Counted from the stretch's first letter, positions 25,335 to 34,807 are shown. The stretch is 64,000 nt of DNA from Paenibacillus thermotolerans (GCF_028745515.1 NZ_JAQZSG010000019.1:38269-102268); one strand, 5' to 3'. Made by a program: numbers and translations. Notes: generated from the sequence alone by a model not told the origin.

Positions 25335-26780
25335 TTACACTTTACGGTACCGGGCTTCCAGCCGTTCTGCCGCCTCGTGCCGGCCTGCTTTCCGCAGTCT
25401 TTCCAAGTAGTTGCCCAAGCTGCCTCTAGTATGGAACGGACCCCCTTCATGGATAACATGCCACATCGGATCGACCGGAGAATCGGATGAGGCCATTTGC
25501 TCCGCCACCCATGCATCCAGGAGCTTCAAACCTTTCCCCACCGCTTCCGGGCGTTCCTCCGCCAAATTTATCGTTTCATGCGGATCGTTGTCAATATCGA
25601 ATAACATAAGATCCGGGAACTCTTTAAGACCGTCATGATACGTCCGAATCAACATCCAATTGTCAAAACGCACCGCACGCTGACAGCTCCATGCGGCTTG
25701 GCTGACTACAAGATATGGCCGCCCCGATGGCTTTCCTTCCGTCACAGCGGGCAAGAAGCTCACGCCGTCCCATCTTTTGCGCTGAGTTCCGCCGGCAAGC
25801 TCGGTGATTGTCGGCCCCAGATCGATATTATAGTGGAAATCTTCATCGATATGCCCTTGACATATGCTTGGACCCGCCATAATAAGCGGAATACGGCTCG
25901 TAATATGATCCGCCGTTTGATGATCGCCGTAAACGTTAAGCTCACCCTGATTTTCACCGTGGTCCGCGGAGATAATGATGAGAGTCTCTTCCAACAATCC
26001 TTCCTCTTCAAGCGCCTTAAGAATCAGTCCTACATGGTCGTCTACGTGACGAATCGCGGTATCGTAGCCGTCAATCCATTTTTTGAAATCGTCACGGTTA
26101 GTAATTTCTTTCGGTAATCCGGGCCATTGGTTGCTTACGGGAATGTCGCGGGCGCTCATGGGCCCGTAGCTCTCTCGATGCCGGGCGATCATTTCGTCCG
26201 TCAGCCACTCCGGAGCGGGATCGTTCTCGAATGGATTTCCGTAATCCGCCGGCGTTCTGTAAGGCGTATGCGGATCCCAAAAATTTAAATACAGGAACCA
26301 ATTTTCTTTCTCGGTCCCCCTCTCTTTAATCCAGCGCAGTGCGGCGGAAGACACGTCCCCCGCAGTCTCGCCCGCGTGTTTCCCGGTATCATGCGTCTCA
26401 AGAAAGCCTTCCAATACGTGCCATGCCGCATGACGTCCCGGGAACGGGCTGATCATAGCCGTGTGCAGACCATGGAATCTCAACACATCGACCCATGCCT
26501 GATACTGCGTATGATGATAGTTAAACGGACGGCCTGCTCCGATCGGTCGCATGTCGGCTTCTAATCCGCCGTGGTTAATGACACCATTATGTATGCCGAA
26601 TCGGGAGCTGAACATCGCTGTGCGTGAAGGGGCGCAAGGCGCATCCGAAGCATAGTAATTCGTAAATTGCGTTCCTCTTGCAGCAATGCTGTCGATATGA
26701 GGCGACGTATTGCGGTGGTACCCGTAACATCCTAAATGATCCGGACGCAAGGAATCGATATCGATATAAAGAATGCGCAT
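25335..26780 (-). CDS. Sulfatase (type I, Cys-type), cytoplasmic
   Basis: An alkaline-phosphatase-superfamily sulfatase of 481 residues. The N-terminal metal site is YIDIDSLRPDHLGCYGY and the maturation motif is CAPSRTA at residues 49-55, where Cys would become formylglycine. A second metal site occurs near IISADHGENQGEL. There is no signal peptide, so it acts inside the cell on imported sulfated sugars or phosphonate/sulfate esters. It is divergent from an AraC regulator. No anaerobic maturase (AslB) or formylglycine-generating enzyme gene is in the window. Confidence 0.9.
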   Translation of the reverse strand: MRILYIDIDSLRPDHLGCYGYHRNTSPHIDSIAARGTQFTNYYASDAPCAPSRTAMFSSRFGIHNGVINHGGLEADMRPIGAGRPFNYHHTQYQAWVDVLRFHGLHTAMISPFPGRHAAWHVLEGFLETHDTGKHAGETAGDVSSAALRWIKERGTEKENWFLYLNFWDPHTPYRTPADYGNPFENDPAPEWLTDEMIARHRESYGPMSARDIPVSNQWPGLPKEITNRDDFKKWIDGYDTAIRHVDDHVGLILKALEEEGLLEETLIIISADHGENQGELNVYGDHQTADHITSRIPLIMAGPSICQGHIDEDFHYNIDLGPTITELAGGTQRKRWDGVSFLPAVTEGKPSGRPYLVVSQAAWSCQRAVRFDNWMLIRTYHDGLKEFPDLMLFDIDNDPHETINLAEERPEAVGKGLKLLDAWVAEQMASSDSPVDPMWHVIHEGGPFHTRGSLGNYLERLRKAGRHEAAERLEARYRKV

Positions 26781-26800
26781 TTTCCTTTTCCTCTTTTCTT

Positions 26801-26900
26801 TTTGTATAATTCATTAAAGCAACAACTCTGAATGATAGTTTTATAGTATACAATGGCATTGCAAAAATAAATGAATAAAACCGATCCGTTTGTATAATTC
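26801..26900. promoter_or_regulatory. Repeated TTTGTATAATTC boxes in the sulfatase/AraC gap
   Basis: TTTGTATAATTCNTTAA occurs at 26801 and 26889 in the same orientation, 88 bp apart, one near each divergent start. They could be AraC binding sites or promoter hexamers; the sequence does not decide. Confidence 0.4.
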
Positions 26901-26929
26901 TTTAATAAATATTCATGGGGGCAATTCAT

Positions 26930-27694
26930 ATGCCGGCTATTAAAGGGGTTTATCACGACGTAAATCCGCACTGGTGTACGCAGAAATCAAAGGGGTTAAA
27001 TACGCTTGTTTACGTAACGGAGGGTAAGGTCATCTATTTTGTAGAAGATAGAAGAATAGTGCTGGAGAAAGGGGATACATTGTATATTCCCTATCATCAT
27101 TATCGAGCTTGGACAAGCCATCCCGATGAGCCTCACACAAAGTTCACGGCTGTTTTTTCATGGGAGGAGCCTTTGTCCCAAAGCTCGCTATTGTTTCCGA
27201 ACAAGGAGAACCTATTTCAGAGTCGCATACGTAATGCCGTTTACTTCAAACAGCGGTTTTCTTATCTTTTCGTGCAATGGTCGAGTATAAGAACGTTGTC
27301 CGAACCGTTGTCAAACAACGTTCTTCAGGAGCTCCTCCTATTGATTACACAAGAGAACCAAGAAGCGGGCGCAGCTTCTTCAAAGGAACGAACGGTCAGA
27401 AAGCTGCAGGAGTATATATTAAATCATTATCGGCGGAATATTACGATTGACGAATTGGCTTCCATTGCGGAAATCACTCCGAGCTACGTAACCGTTCTGT
27501 TTAAAAAAGTGGTCGGCATCACCCCGATCCAGTACATGCATCATATCCGGATCAACAATGCACTGCATTTGCTTCAAAATACTCAAATGTCCATCGGTGA
27601 AATTGCCGAATACCTCGGTTATTGCGATCAAGCCTATTTTAATCGGATGTTCAAAAAATGGATGGGAACGGCTCCGATATTTGCAAAAACGTAA
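26930..27694 (+). CDS. AraC family transcriptional regulator
   Basis: The protein has about 254 residues. An N-terminal cupin ligand domain (EGKVIYFVEDRRIVLEKGDTLYIPYHH, about 35-60) precedes two helix-turn-helix motifs at the C-terminus: ITIDELASIAEITPSYVTVLFKK and MSIGEIAEYLGYCDQAYFNRMFKKWMGTAP. It is probably the activator of the divergent sulfatase gene. The frame is open from 26915, but GGGGG eight bases before the ATG at 26930 favours that start. Confidence 0.92.
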   Translation: MPAIKGVYHDVNPHWCTQKSKGLNTLVYVTEGKVIYFVEDRRIVLEKGDTLYIPYHHYRAWTSHPDEPHTKFTAVFSWEEPLSQSSLLFPNKENLFQSRIRNAVYFKQRFSYLFVQWSSIRTLSEPLSNNVLQELLLLITQENQEAGAASSKERTVRKLQEYILNHYRRNITIDELASIAEITPSYVTVLFKKVVGITPIQYMHHIRINNALHLLQNTQMSIGEIAEYLGYCDQAYFNRMFKKWMGTAPIFAKT

Positions 27695-27748
27695 GACCTC
27701 TCAAACGTCCGCGGCAACGCGGAATGCGATTTTCCCGCTTGAATGGAA

Positions 27749-27778
27749 CAAAAAAATCCCCGAGCTTCGTCAGGGATT
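27749..27778 (-). terminator. Terminator of the LysM-GH18 gene
   Basis: AATCCC and GGGATT arms are followed by seven T on the minus strand, 12 bp past the stop at 27790. The AraC gene converges on it. Confidence 0.65.
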
Positions 27779-27789
27779 AATCGTAACAG

Positions 27790-29205
27790 CTATATGAGCT
27801 TTCTCGGGATGATGTTGCTTTGCTGCACGTGCCAATTTTGCGGGAAGGGGCTGCCAAGCACCCAATAGCTGACGCCGCGAAGTCCGTATGCCTTCGCCGT
27901 ATCGAATTTCGCTTGAGCGCTGCGGGCATCCTCAAACCAAACCTCGTGCTGCTGTCCGGTTTCGTCGGTATAACGGAAGAACGGCGACTGGTACGTTTCA
28001 TGATATTGAATGGGGACGCCGTATCGAACGGCCAAACCGACCGCTTCTTGCGGACTGACCGTTCGGGCGAACGTTCCTTGTACCCAAGGGATTTTCCAAT
28101 CCCTTCCGTACAGCGGGACGCCCATCATGATTTTATTGCGCGGAATGGCGGTGACCGCATAGTCCAGAACGCGCCTCACCTCGTTAATCGGCGCAATGGC
28201 CCAAGGTCTGCCCCCCGCCCAGCCCCATTCGTAAGTCATGAGCACGACGAAATCGACGATTTCCCCATGTGCGGCATAGTCGTGCGCTTCGTACAGCAAG
28301 CCTGGCTGATCCGCCCGGATTTTCGGAGCGACGGCAGTCGAGACGAGCAGCCCTTCCGGGCGAAGCCGTTCCACGACTCTGCGAAGGAACGCATTGTAAT
28401 TTTCCCGGTCCTCGGGGTATACGTATTCAAAATCGATGTTGAGTCCTCCGTAATTTTTGGAACGGATCGTCGCGAGCACATTCGTAATCAGCGTATTTTG
28501 CAGGTCGGGATTCCGAAGAATCGTTGCGGCAAGCTGGGAGTCGAATTTCCCGCCGGCGAAATTCGTCAATACGAGAAGCGGCAACACATGATTGGTTGCG
28601 GCCGCTTCGAGCACCGGCGCTTCATTCATTGTTGAAATCGTTCCGTCCGGCCTGACCGAATACTCAAACATGCTTAAGTACGTAAAATGCCGTCCCCAAT
28701 AAAGAACTTCCTGCCGCCCGGCTTCGTCCGTTCTAGTGTTATAAGCGTTCACTTCCAATACCGGCCTGGCCGGTGACGGTATTCGAAGCGTTTGCCCCGG
28801 AAAGATCGAGGACGGGTTTGCGATGCTGTTTTCCCGAACGATCGCCTCTACCGTAGAGCCATAGCGCCGGGCGATCTGCCATAGCGTTTCTCCTCGTTGT
28901 ACCGTATGGAGCCGATACGGAATCGTAAGCATGTCTCCAACGAAAATAAGAGACGGATCGGTTATTTGATTCGCCTCGACGAGCGCTTGAACCGTTGTTC
29001 CGTTACGCCGGGCGATCGTCCCGAGGTTATCTCCCGGCTGTACGACATAATCCCGAAAAGGCTCCGGGATGACAAGAGATTGACCTATTACCAATGCATT
29101 CGGGTTTTGCAGCTGGTTCGCCGCAGCGATTTGAGCGATGGCCGTTTGATATTTACGGGCGATCAGCCATAACGTCTCTCCGCTGCTCACGACATGAATT
29201 TGCAT
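27790..29205 (-). CDS. Triple-LysM glycoside hydrolase family 18 protein
   Basis: The protein has 471 residues. Three LysM peptidoglycan-binding repeats occupy about 2-46, 52-95 and 99-142, each with a GETLW/GDNLG turn and an I-P end. The GH18 barrel fills about 150-455, with the catalytic segment LNIDFEYV near 262; the general acid is the Glu. This architecture matches spore cortex-lytic N-acetylglucosaminidases (SleL/YaaH). There is no signal peptide, as in spore-deposited YaaH-type enzymes. A germination or spore-coat role is inference. AGGAGCGA lies upstream of the ATG. Confidence 0.9.
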   Translation of the reverse strand: MQIHVVSSGETLWLIARKYQTAIAQIAAANQLQNPNALVIGQSLVIPEPFRDYVVQPGDNLGTIARRNGTTVQALVEANQITDPSLIFVGDMLTIPYRLHTVQRGETLWQIARRYGSTVEAIVRENSIANPSSIFPGQTLRIPSPARPVLEVNAYNTRTDEAGRQEVLYWGRHFTYLSMFEYSVRPDGTISTMNEAPVLEAAATNHVLPLLVLTNFAGGKFDSQLAATILRNPDLQNTLITNVLATIRSKNYGGLNIDFEYVYPEDRENYNAFLRRVVERLRPEGLLVSTAVAPKIRADQPGLLYEAHDYAAHGEIVDFVVLMTYEWGWAGGRPWAIAPINEVRRVLDYAVTAIPRNKIMMGVPLYGRDWKIPWVQGTFARTVSPQEAVGLAVRYGVPIQYHETYQSPFFRYTDETGQQHEVWFEDARSAQAKFDTAKAYGLRGVSYWVLGSPFPQNWHVQQSNIIPRKLI

Positions 29206-29255
29206 ATAAAATCGCTCCTAACCTTAACCTCCTTTTCAATGTATGCATCAAATGC

Positions 29256-31127
29256 CTATGTGTTAAATAAACGGCGGTAATGGGACAAAGCAAGCAGCGG
29301 AAAAATATACCGGTAGCTGTGGTAATGAATATAAAACGCCCCCGGTATTCCTTGCCCGCCGGGATACGCCGTCGTCCGATCTTCGCGCCGCAACGACTCG
29401 AGCAAGAAGGAAACCCCCCTTTCAATCTCGGGCGTCGTCCGATCCGAAGCGGAGATGAGCGCATCCAACGCCCAAGCCGTATGCGTAAGCGTGCTTTCCC
29501 CGAGCGGAACATACTTCCCTTGTTGATCGCTGCGGCAGGACTCCCCCCAGCCTCCGTCCTTATTTTGGATGCGCTTTAACCAATCGACGGCTCTCGCTAT
29601 AGCGACGTCGCGGTTTGAGATTCCGACGGCCCGCAATCCCGTAACCGCCGCCCACGTTCCGTACACATAACAGATACCCCATCTTCCATACCATGAACCG
29701 TCCGGCTCCTGATGCTTTGCAAGCCAACTCACAGCCTTCCGCACCGATTCCCGATCCGCCTTCAGCGTAGTGAAGTTTCCCAGCAGCTCTAACGTTCGTC
29801 CCGTAATATCCGCGCAGGATGGGTCCGTCAAAATAAATCCGCTCTTTTCAATCGGCAGCAGCTCCAACAGTTCCGAGTTAGTATTTTTTTCGAACGCCGC
29901 CCAGCCTCCGTCGTCGTTTTGCATGGACAACAGCCACCCGACTCCCCTATTCCAAGCATCGGAATGGGAAAACGCGATGGTTGAAATCGAACGGAGCGCG
30001 GCGCAAGTATCGTCGATATCCGGATTAAAGGTGTTGACGTCGGAAAAGCCCCAGCCGCCGGGCAGCGGATGCCGATTATGAATCGCCCAATCTCCGAACT
30101 TGTATTGCTGTCTTCCAAGCAAATACCGATTCGCCCTCCGGATCATCGGGTCTTGCGCCGATACTCCTGCAGACTGCAGCGCATAGCCGATTAACGAAGT
30201 GTTCCACACGTCCGCCGTTGTGTATTGCATATGGGGCAAACCTTTGATTTCCGTTTTCATCGACAACAATCCGGAAATAGCGTTCACAATAATCGGGTCC
30301 GTCTTCCGGTATCCGAGGGACAGGAGCGCGAAAATCATAAAGAACGTACTGCTGAAATAGCTGTAAAACGTTCCGTCCGCTTCCAGATGGTCCAGCATAT
30401 ATGTTACGGCTCGTTCGACCGCCGAACGGTGGAGCTGTTCGGGTAAACCCGGCAGGCCGCGAATACCGCTTAGCAGCATTGAAACCGATGGCTGCGACCG
30501 CTTTGTTTTAAACCAGAAAACCTCTTGCTTCCGCATTGCCCTAATATCCGAAAGATCGGGGCTTTTAGCGGTTCTAACGGAATAGGCTTTATCCGCTAAC
30601 AGCATAATCGGAATCAGATTCACTCTACCATATACGGAGAACATATAAATATTGATGGGAAAATGCGGCGGGAGCAGCATGATTTCGATCGGCAGGGGGG
30701 AGGACCGCGGATAAGGCAATTGTCCCGTGATCGCCAGCACGATTTTCGTAAATATGCCTGCTTCCTCCAATCCTCCGTTGGCCGTAATAAACCGTTTCGC
30801 CTTTAATATCCGCGCATCGTCGTTCCGATAATACCCTGAGTAAAGCAATGCATAGTAGGCATCAACCGTGGCAGAAAGATTCCCCTCTTCCTCGTCGTAA
30901 AAAAGCTTCCACGCCCCGTTCGGTTCCTGTTTCGATAACATTTTGGCCGCAAGTCCCCTTATTAACGGTTCATGATCGATCTCCAAGGTTCTCAACAAAA
31001 CGATCGTATAAGCATCCGTTGTAATGCCGGCTTCAAACGGATAATTCCATGAGCCGTCGGGAGATTGATCCGCTCTAAGCCTATTTATGATCCACTCCGT
31101 TCCTGCCGTCGTATCGATCATGGGCAA
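29256..31127 (-). CDS. sqhC: Squalene-hopene / sporulenol cyclase family
   Basis: A terpene cyclase of 623 residues. The proton-donating motif reads DIDDTC at 370-375 (family DXDDTA). QW repeats (QSPDGSWNYP, QNDDGGWAAF, QEPDGSWYGRWG, QNKDGGWGES) stabilise the alpha/alpha barrel. Length and motifs fit B. subtilis SqhC, which cyclises tetraprenyl-beta-curcumene to sporulenol in spores; hopene formation is the alternative. It is membrane-associated with no signal peptide. The downstream GH18 gene may be a separate unit. Confidence 0.9.
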   Translation of the reverse strand: MPMIDTTAGTEWIINRLRADQSPDGSWNYPFEAGITTDAYTIVLLRTLEIDHEPLIRGLAAKMLSKQEPNGAWKLFYDEEEGNLSATVDAYYALLYSGYYRNDDARILKAKRFITANGGLEEAGIFTKIVLAITGQLPYPRSSPLPIEIMLLPPHFPINIYMFSVYGRVNLIPIMLLADKAYSVRTAKSPDLSDIRAMRKQEVFWFKTKRSQPSVSMLLSGIRGLPGLPEQLHRSAVERAVTYMLDHLEADGTFYSYFSSTFFMIFALLSLGYRKTDPIIVNAISGLLSMKTEIKGLPHMQYTTADVWNTSLIGYALQSAGVSAQDPMIRRANRYLLGRQQYKFGDWAIHNRHPLPGGWGFSDVNTFNPDIDDTCAALRSISTIAFSHSDAWNRGVGWLLSMQNDDGGWAAFEKNTNSELLELLPIEKSGFILTDPSCADITGRTLELLGNFTTLKADRESVRKAVSWLAKHQEPDGSWYGRWGICYVYGTWAAVTGLRAVGISNRDVAIARAVDWLKRIQNKDGGWGESCRSDQQGKYVPLGESTLTHTAWALDALISASDRTTPEIERGVSFLLESLRREDRTTAYPGGQGIPGAFYIHYHSYRYIFPLLALSHYRRLFNT

Positions 31128-31218
31128 CCATCCCCTTCCGGTGAACGTACAATTTCTTTATACATACTCCATGGCGGACGGTTGAATGCGAAAAGGATTG
31201 TTGCTGCCTTATATGAGA

Positions 31219-31932
31219 TTATTCCCGAGGAAAAAGATACGGGGCCAGCCGCGAAACAATCGCCCGATGCCCCCGATCGTTCGGGTGAATCGGAAGAAAA
31301 CCGCTCAATGCATCCTCGAGCTTTCCATTTCGATAGCCATAAATCCATTCGGCTTGCTTGCCTTCAAACCAAGTATGGACGGGAGCGACAATGACGTTGC
31401 GGCTTTGTGCCAGCTCGCTCGTCGTACGGTTTAGTTTGTCGATCCATCCGTATGACACAGGGCTATTCGGAAATGGGTTGTACTGCGTGCAGCAAACGAT
31501 TCGGGCTCGGCCTCCCTTCTTTATTCGAGCGAGAATGGCGTCTAAGTTTCTTCTGTAGTTTGCTATAACTTGGTCGGCTGCGAACGGTTGACGGTTTCGC
31601 AAGGAAACCAGCGCCGCGTTCGCTATATCCACGCCTCCGATCCATACGGATACAACGTCAGAGCGACTTATGAAAGCGCCCCCCTTCCAGATGACGGCAT
31701 CCAGCAGATCGGCGCTGCTCCAGCCGGGATGAGCCAACACATACCCGCGAACCTTCCGGGTGTGAGAGCCGGCATTGAAAGAAGATACGACAAGCTGCGG
31801 ATAAGCCTTCTCCCAAGAGGAGGCGTTTTCTCCGAACGTAATGGAATCCCCGAGCGCTGTATAAATCACCGGTCCGATCAACTCCTCCGGATAGGTTGAC
31901 TTTCTCATGAACTTATAGAAATAGTACGGCAC
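31219..31932 (-). CDS. SGNH/GDSL-family hydrolase
   Basis: An esterase-like protein of about 237 residues. Block I is ALGDSITFGE with the catalytic Ser near 31, and block V is PIHPNDRGHRAI with the catalytic Asp/His pair near 223-226. The block III Asn is not obvious (WIGGVDIANAA). No clear signal peptide is present. The start is uncertain: the frame begins at GTG 31932 without a Shine-Dalgarno, and ATG 31908 also lacks one. It is encoded 91 bp before the cyclase in the same direction. The substrate is unknown. Confidence 0.8.
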   Translation of the reverse strand: MPYYFYKFMRKSTYPEELIGPVIYTALGDSITFGENASSWEKAYPQLVVSSFNAGSHTRKVRGYVLAHPGWSSADLLDAVIWKGGAFISRSDVVSVWIGGVDIANAALVSLRNRQPFAADQVIANYRRNLDAILARIKKGGRARIVCCTQYNPFPNSPVSYGWIDKLNRTTSELAQSRNVIVAPVHTWFEGKQAEWIYGYRNGKLEDALSGFLPIHPNDRGHRAIVSRLAPYLFPRE

Positions 31933-31961
31933 GAATGTACATGTTGTGTGGACGAAGACCT

Positions 31962-32003
31962 AAAAAAAGCCTTGATCCGCGACATTTCTTGCGAACCAAG
32001 GCT
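31962..32003 (-). terminator. Terminator after the CobW remnant
   Basis: AGCCTTGGTTCGC and GCGGATCAAGGCT form a long stem followed by seven T on the minus strand, 20 bp past the stop at 32024. The retained terminator supports this having been a complete gene once. Confidence 0.75.
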
Positions 32004-32023
32004 ATCTCTTTTATGGGGAAACA

Positions 32024-32272
32024 TTATATTTCATCCGTTTGAATAGCAGGCAACGTGTCTCGAAACTGCCGCCAATCCGCGTTCATTTCTTCCCCGGTCA
32101 AAAGACAATCGTCCAAAGCTTGAACAATTTGTTCTTTATCCATTTCAATGCCGATAAACACAATTTTCGTAGAACGGTCTCCCCACGACTCATCCCACCC
32201 CGCAGCGAGTAGCAACAGGAAGTTCGCCGAGTTTTGCCTGGACATGTCCTTTATAATGACCACCTGCGTCAC
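32024..32272 (-). pseudogene. CobW/YciC-type GTPase, C-terminal remnant
   Basis: The last ~58 codons read WDESWGDRSTKIVFIGIEMD, then KEQIVQALDDCLLTGEEM and DWRQF, matching the C-terminal CobW domain of YciC-like zinc metallochaperones (normally about 400 residues). The G domain with its P-loop and GCXCC site is missing. Upstream, the frame soon enters unrelated sequence and repeat copy D begins 17 bp away, so deletion or rearrangement at the repeat is likely. The terminator is retained. Confidence 0.75.
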
Positions 32273-32288
32273 GGATCGCTTGCAGCTC

Positions 32289-32493
32289 GCTCTAACCGTT
32301 TCTAACGGACATGGCTGCAGTTATTCGGCGTTTTTAACGGAGGTTTCCGTTTTAACGGACACCACCGCAGTTATTGGCTCGAAAAAGCAGGAATTAGCGC
32401 CAAAAATAAAGGTTTAGCGTCTTTGGTGTCCGTTAGCGGCTTGGCGGCGGGCAAATCGACTATATAACGTCTGTGGTGTCCGTTAACACCTCA
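32289..32493 (+). repeat. TAACGGAC interspersed repeat, copy D
   Basis: A more diverged copy with an extra TAACGG box near the start (CTAACCGTTTCTAACGGAC) and TTTTAACGGAGG inside. It ends GTGTCCGTTAACACC. It sits between the truncated CobW remnant and the terminator of the ABC unit and holds no gene. Confidence 0.85.
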
Positions 32494-32520
32494 GCCCCCT
32501 GTAACATTCGGTATCATTGC

Positions 32521-32578
32521 AAAAAAGGGTTGCCCCTAAAAGTCATCTATGATGACTTTTGGGGACAGCCCCTTTTTT
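32521..32578. terminator. Terminator of the ABC unit, TCATC-n3-GATGA type
   Basis: A long near-perfect hairpin (AAAAAAGGGTTGCCCCTAAA side) with apical AGTCATC-tat-GATGACT. A-runs and T-runs flank both ends, so it can serve both strands. It follows the permease stop at 32641 by about 60 bp. Confidence 0.75.
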
Positions 32579-32640
32579 ACTTGGGTAAGGTGTATTCGGA
32601 GGATATCAAGTCTGCAAAAGCTGAAACTTACCAAACACCA

Positions 32641-33912
32641 CTACACGTCATACGCCTTCATCGCCTTGCGCAGCTCGCGGAAGGACGGGCGCTTGCCGTA
32701 CAGCAGCACGCCGGTGCGGTAAATTTTCGCCGCCAGCCAGCCGAGCGCGAAAATCGACGCAACCAGAATCGCCAGCGACAGCGCAATCTCCCATACGGCC
32801 GGGCTCGTCATCCCGATGCGGAGGAACATGAGCATCGGCGAGAAGAACGGCACGAACGACATCGCTACGACGATCGGCGCGTTCGGGTTCGTAAGGCCGT
32901 ACATGGCGAGCATGAACGCGGCGACGATCAGCAGCGTCACGGGCATAATGACCTGCCCGACCTCCTCCGTGCGGCTGACGAGCGAGCCGACCGCCGCGAA
33001 GATCGTGCCATAGATGAAATAGCCGAGCAAATAAAACACGACGAAGTATACCAGCAGCATCGGATCGACATCGTTCAAATTCAAATGGAACTGCTCGACG
33101 ATCGCGTTGCCCTTCGAGTTCGCGATATTGACGGCGCCTACGGTAATGAACACCGCAATTTGCGTCAACCCGAGCAGGCAGATGCCGATAATTTTGCCGA
33201 ACATTTGCGTCAATGGGGACACGCTGGATACGAGCACCTCCATGACGCGCGAGCTTTTCTCCGACGTAATTTCCGTCGCGACCATGTTACCGTATCCGAT
33301 GACGCCGATATACAGCATAAACAACAGCACGTATACGAGCGCGAATGCAAGCTGAATGTCCGCTTCGCTCTTGCCTTCCTTCGCGTCGGTAATTTGCACC
33401 GGCACGAGCCGGATCGGCGCAAACAGACGCTGCGCCTGCTCGGCGGTCAGACCGATTTCCTCCTTGGCCATCTGTTGGCTGATCGTCCGCAGCCCCGTCT
33501 CAAGCTCGGACATGACGCCCATAGGCATAGAATCCTTTGACCGGTATTCGAGAGCCGGGAACGAGCCCGCAGCATCGGCCGAGGAGCCGCCCTCCGCCGG
33601 CACGAGGTAACCTTTCAAGGCGCCTTCCTTCACCATCGACCTCGCCGCTTCCTCATCGCCTTCGAGCACAATCACTTCCAGCTTGGGCTCCGGCTGCGCG
33701 CCGTAATACTGCTTCAGCGACTGCGCAACCTCCGGCGGCGCACCCAAAACACCGACCTTGTCCGGACCGTCCGAGGTAAACGAAGAAATAATCGTCGGCA
33801 AATGAATCATAACGGACAATAATAACGCGAAAATAAGCGTCGTAATTAAAAACGATTTCTGCTTCAGCCGATTGCCGTACGTAAAACGAATGACAGTCCA
33901 CAATTTACTCAT
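32641..33912 (-). CDS. ABC-2 type transporter permease (NatB-like)
   Basis: A permease of 423 residues. One N-terminal membrane helix (about 20-40) is followed by a roughly 150-residue extracytoplasmic domain and then five or six helices (about 180-400), the NatB/YhaP arrangement for Na+ or drug export. An SSRVMEVLVSSVSPLTQMFGK segment marks the family. The ATG at 33912 overlaps the end of the ATPase gene by 8 bases, so the two are translationally coupled. Confidence 0.88.
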   Translation of the reverse strand: MSKLWTVIRFTYGNRLKQKSFLITTLIFALLLSVMIHLPTIISSFTSDGPDKVGVLGAPPEVAQSLKQYYGAQPEPKLEVIVLEGDEEAARSMVKEGALKGYLVPAEGGSSADAAGSFPALEYRSKDSMPMGVMSELETGLRTISQQMAKEEIGLTAEQAQRLFAPIRLVPVQITDAKEGKSEADIQLAFALVYVLLFMLYIGVIGYGNMVATEITSEKSSRVMEVLVSSVSPLTQMFGKIIGICLLGLTQIAVFITVGAVNIANSKGNAIVEQFHLNLNDVDPMLLVYFVVFYLLGYFIYGTIFAAVGSLVSRTEEVGQVIMPVTLLIVAAFMLAMYGLTNPNAPIVVAMSFVPFFSPMLMFLRIGMTSPAVWEIALSLAILVASIFALGWLAAKIYRTGVLLYGKRPSFRELRKAMKAYDV

Positions 33913-34807
33913 TGGCCCCACCCACCGTTCGAATAAAAATATCGTGAAGCGTCGGCTCCTTCAATGCAAACCGGTTTACCGCCGATTGCCCCATAGCCGT
34001 TTGCAGCAGACGCTGCGCCGCCGCCTCTTCCTTGATCGCGATTTCGTAGCCGTTCTCCCGCTTCTTCACCGACACGACCCCGGGCACATTCTCCAACCCG
34101 TCTACAGGCGTTTCGGTTTCGAGCAGCACTTGCTCCCTCGGGAAACGCCGCTTAATTTCGCGAAGGTTGCCCTGAAGCACCGCATTCGACCGCTGCAAAA
34201 TGCAAACGTGCTGGCACAGCTCCTCGATATGCTCCATCCGGTGGCTGGAAAACAAAATCGTCGTGCCTTCGTCCCGAAGCGACAGGATCGTCTCCTTCAG
34301 CAGTTCGACATTGACGGGGTCCAAGCCGCTGAACACCTCGTCAAGAATCAAATATTCCGGTTTATGGAGAACGGCCGCGATGAATTGGATTTTTTGCTGG
34401 TTCCCCTTGGACAGCTCCTCCACCTTCTTGCCGTAGTTCTCCGGCACGCCGAAACGCTCGAGCCAAGCTTTCAATTCGCGGTCCGCGGCGGTGCGCTTCA
34501 TGCCGCGAAGCTCCGCCAAATAGAGCAATTGATCGCTGACCTTTACTTTCGGATACAGCCCCCGCTCCTCCGGCAAATAGCCGAACAAGCTTTTCACGTC
34601 TTTCGAATACCGCTTGCCGCTGTACAAAATCGTTCCTTCATCGGGATAAATGAGACCGAGCACCATCCGCATCGTCGTCGTCTTGCCGGCGCCGTTCGCT
34701 CCGATTAATCCGAAAATTTCGCCCTTCCCCACGCTAAAGCCGATGCCGTTCACCGCCGTCTTGTCCCCGAACCGTTTCGTCACATGTTCTAATTGCAAAA
34801 CTCCCAT
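33905..34807 (-). CDS. ABC transporter ATP-binding protein (NatA-like)
   Basis: An ATPase of 300 residues. Walker A GANGAGKTT near 35, signature LSKGNQQK near 134, Walker B YLILDEVFSGLD near 152, and the switch histidine in SSHRMEH. A C-terminal extension of about 85 residues is typical of the NatA/YhaQ group. It is partner of the following permease by overlap. Export of ions, peptides or antibiotics is inferred from family. Confidence 0.93.
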   Translation of the reverse strand: MGVLQLEHVTKRFGDKTAVNGIGFSVGKGEIFGLIGANGAGKTTTMRMVLGLIYPDEGTILYSGKRYSKDVKSLFGYLPEERGLYPKVKVSDQLLYLAELRGMKRTAADRELKAWLERFGVPENYGKKVEELSKGNQQKIQFIAAVLHKPEYLILDEVFSGLDPVNVELLKETILSLRDEGTTILFSSHRMEHIEELCQHVCILQRSNAVLQGNLREIKRRFPREQVLLETETPVDGLENVPGVVSVKKRENGYEIAIKEEAAAQRLLQTAMGQSAVNRFALKEPTLHDIFIRTVGGANE

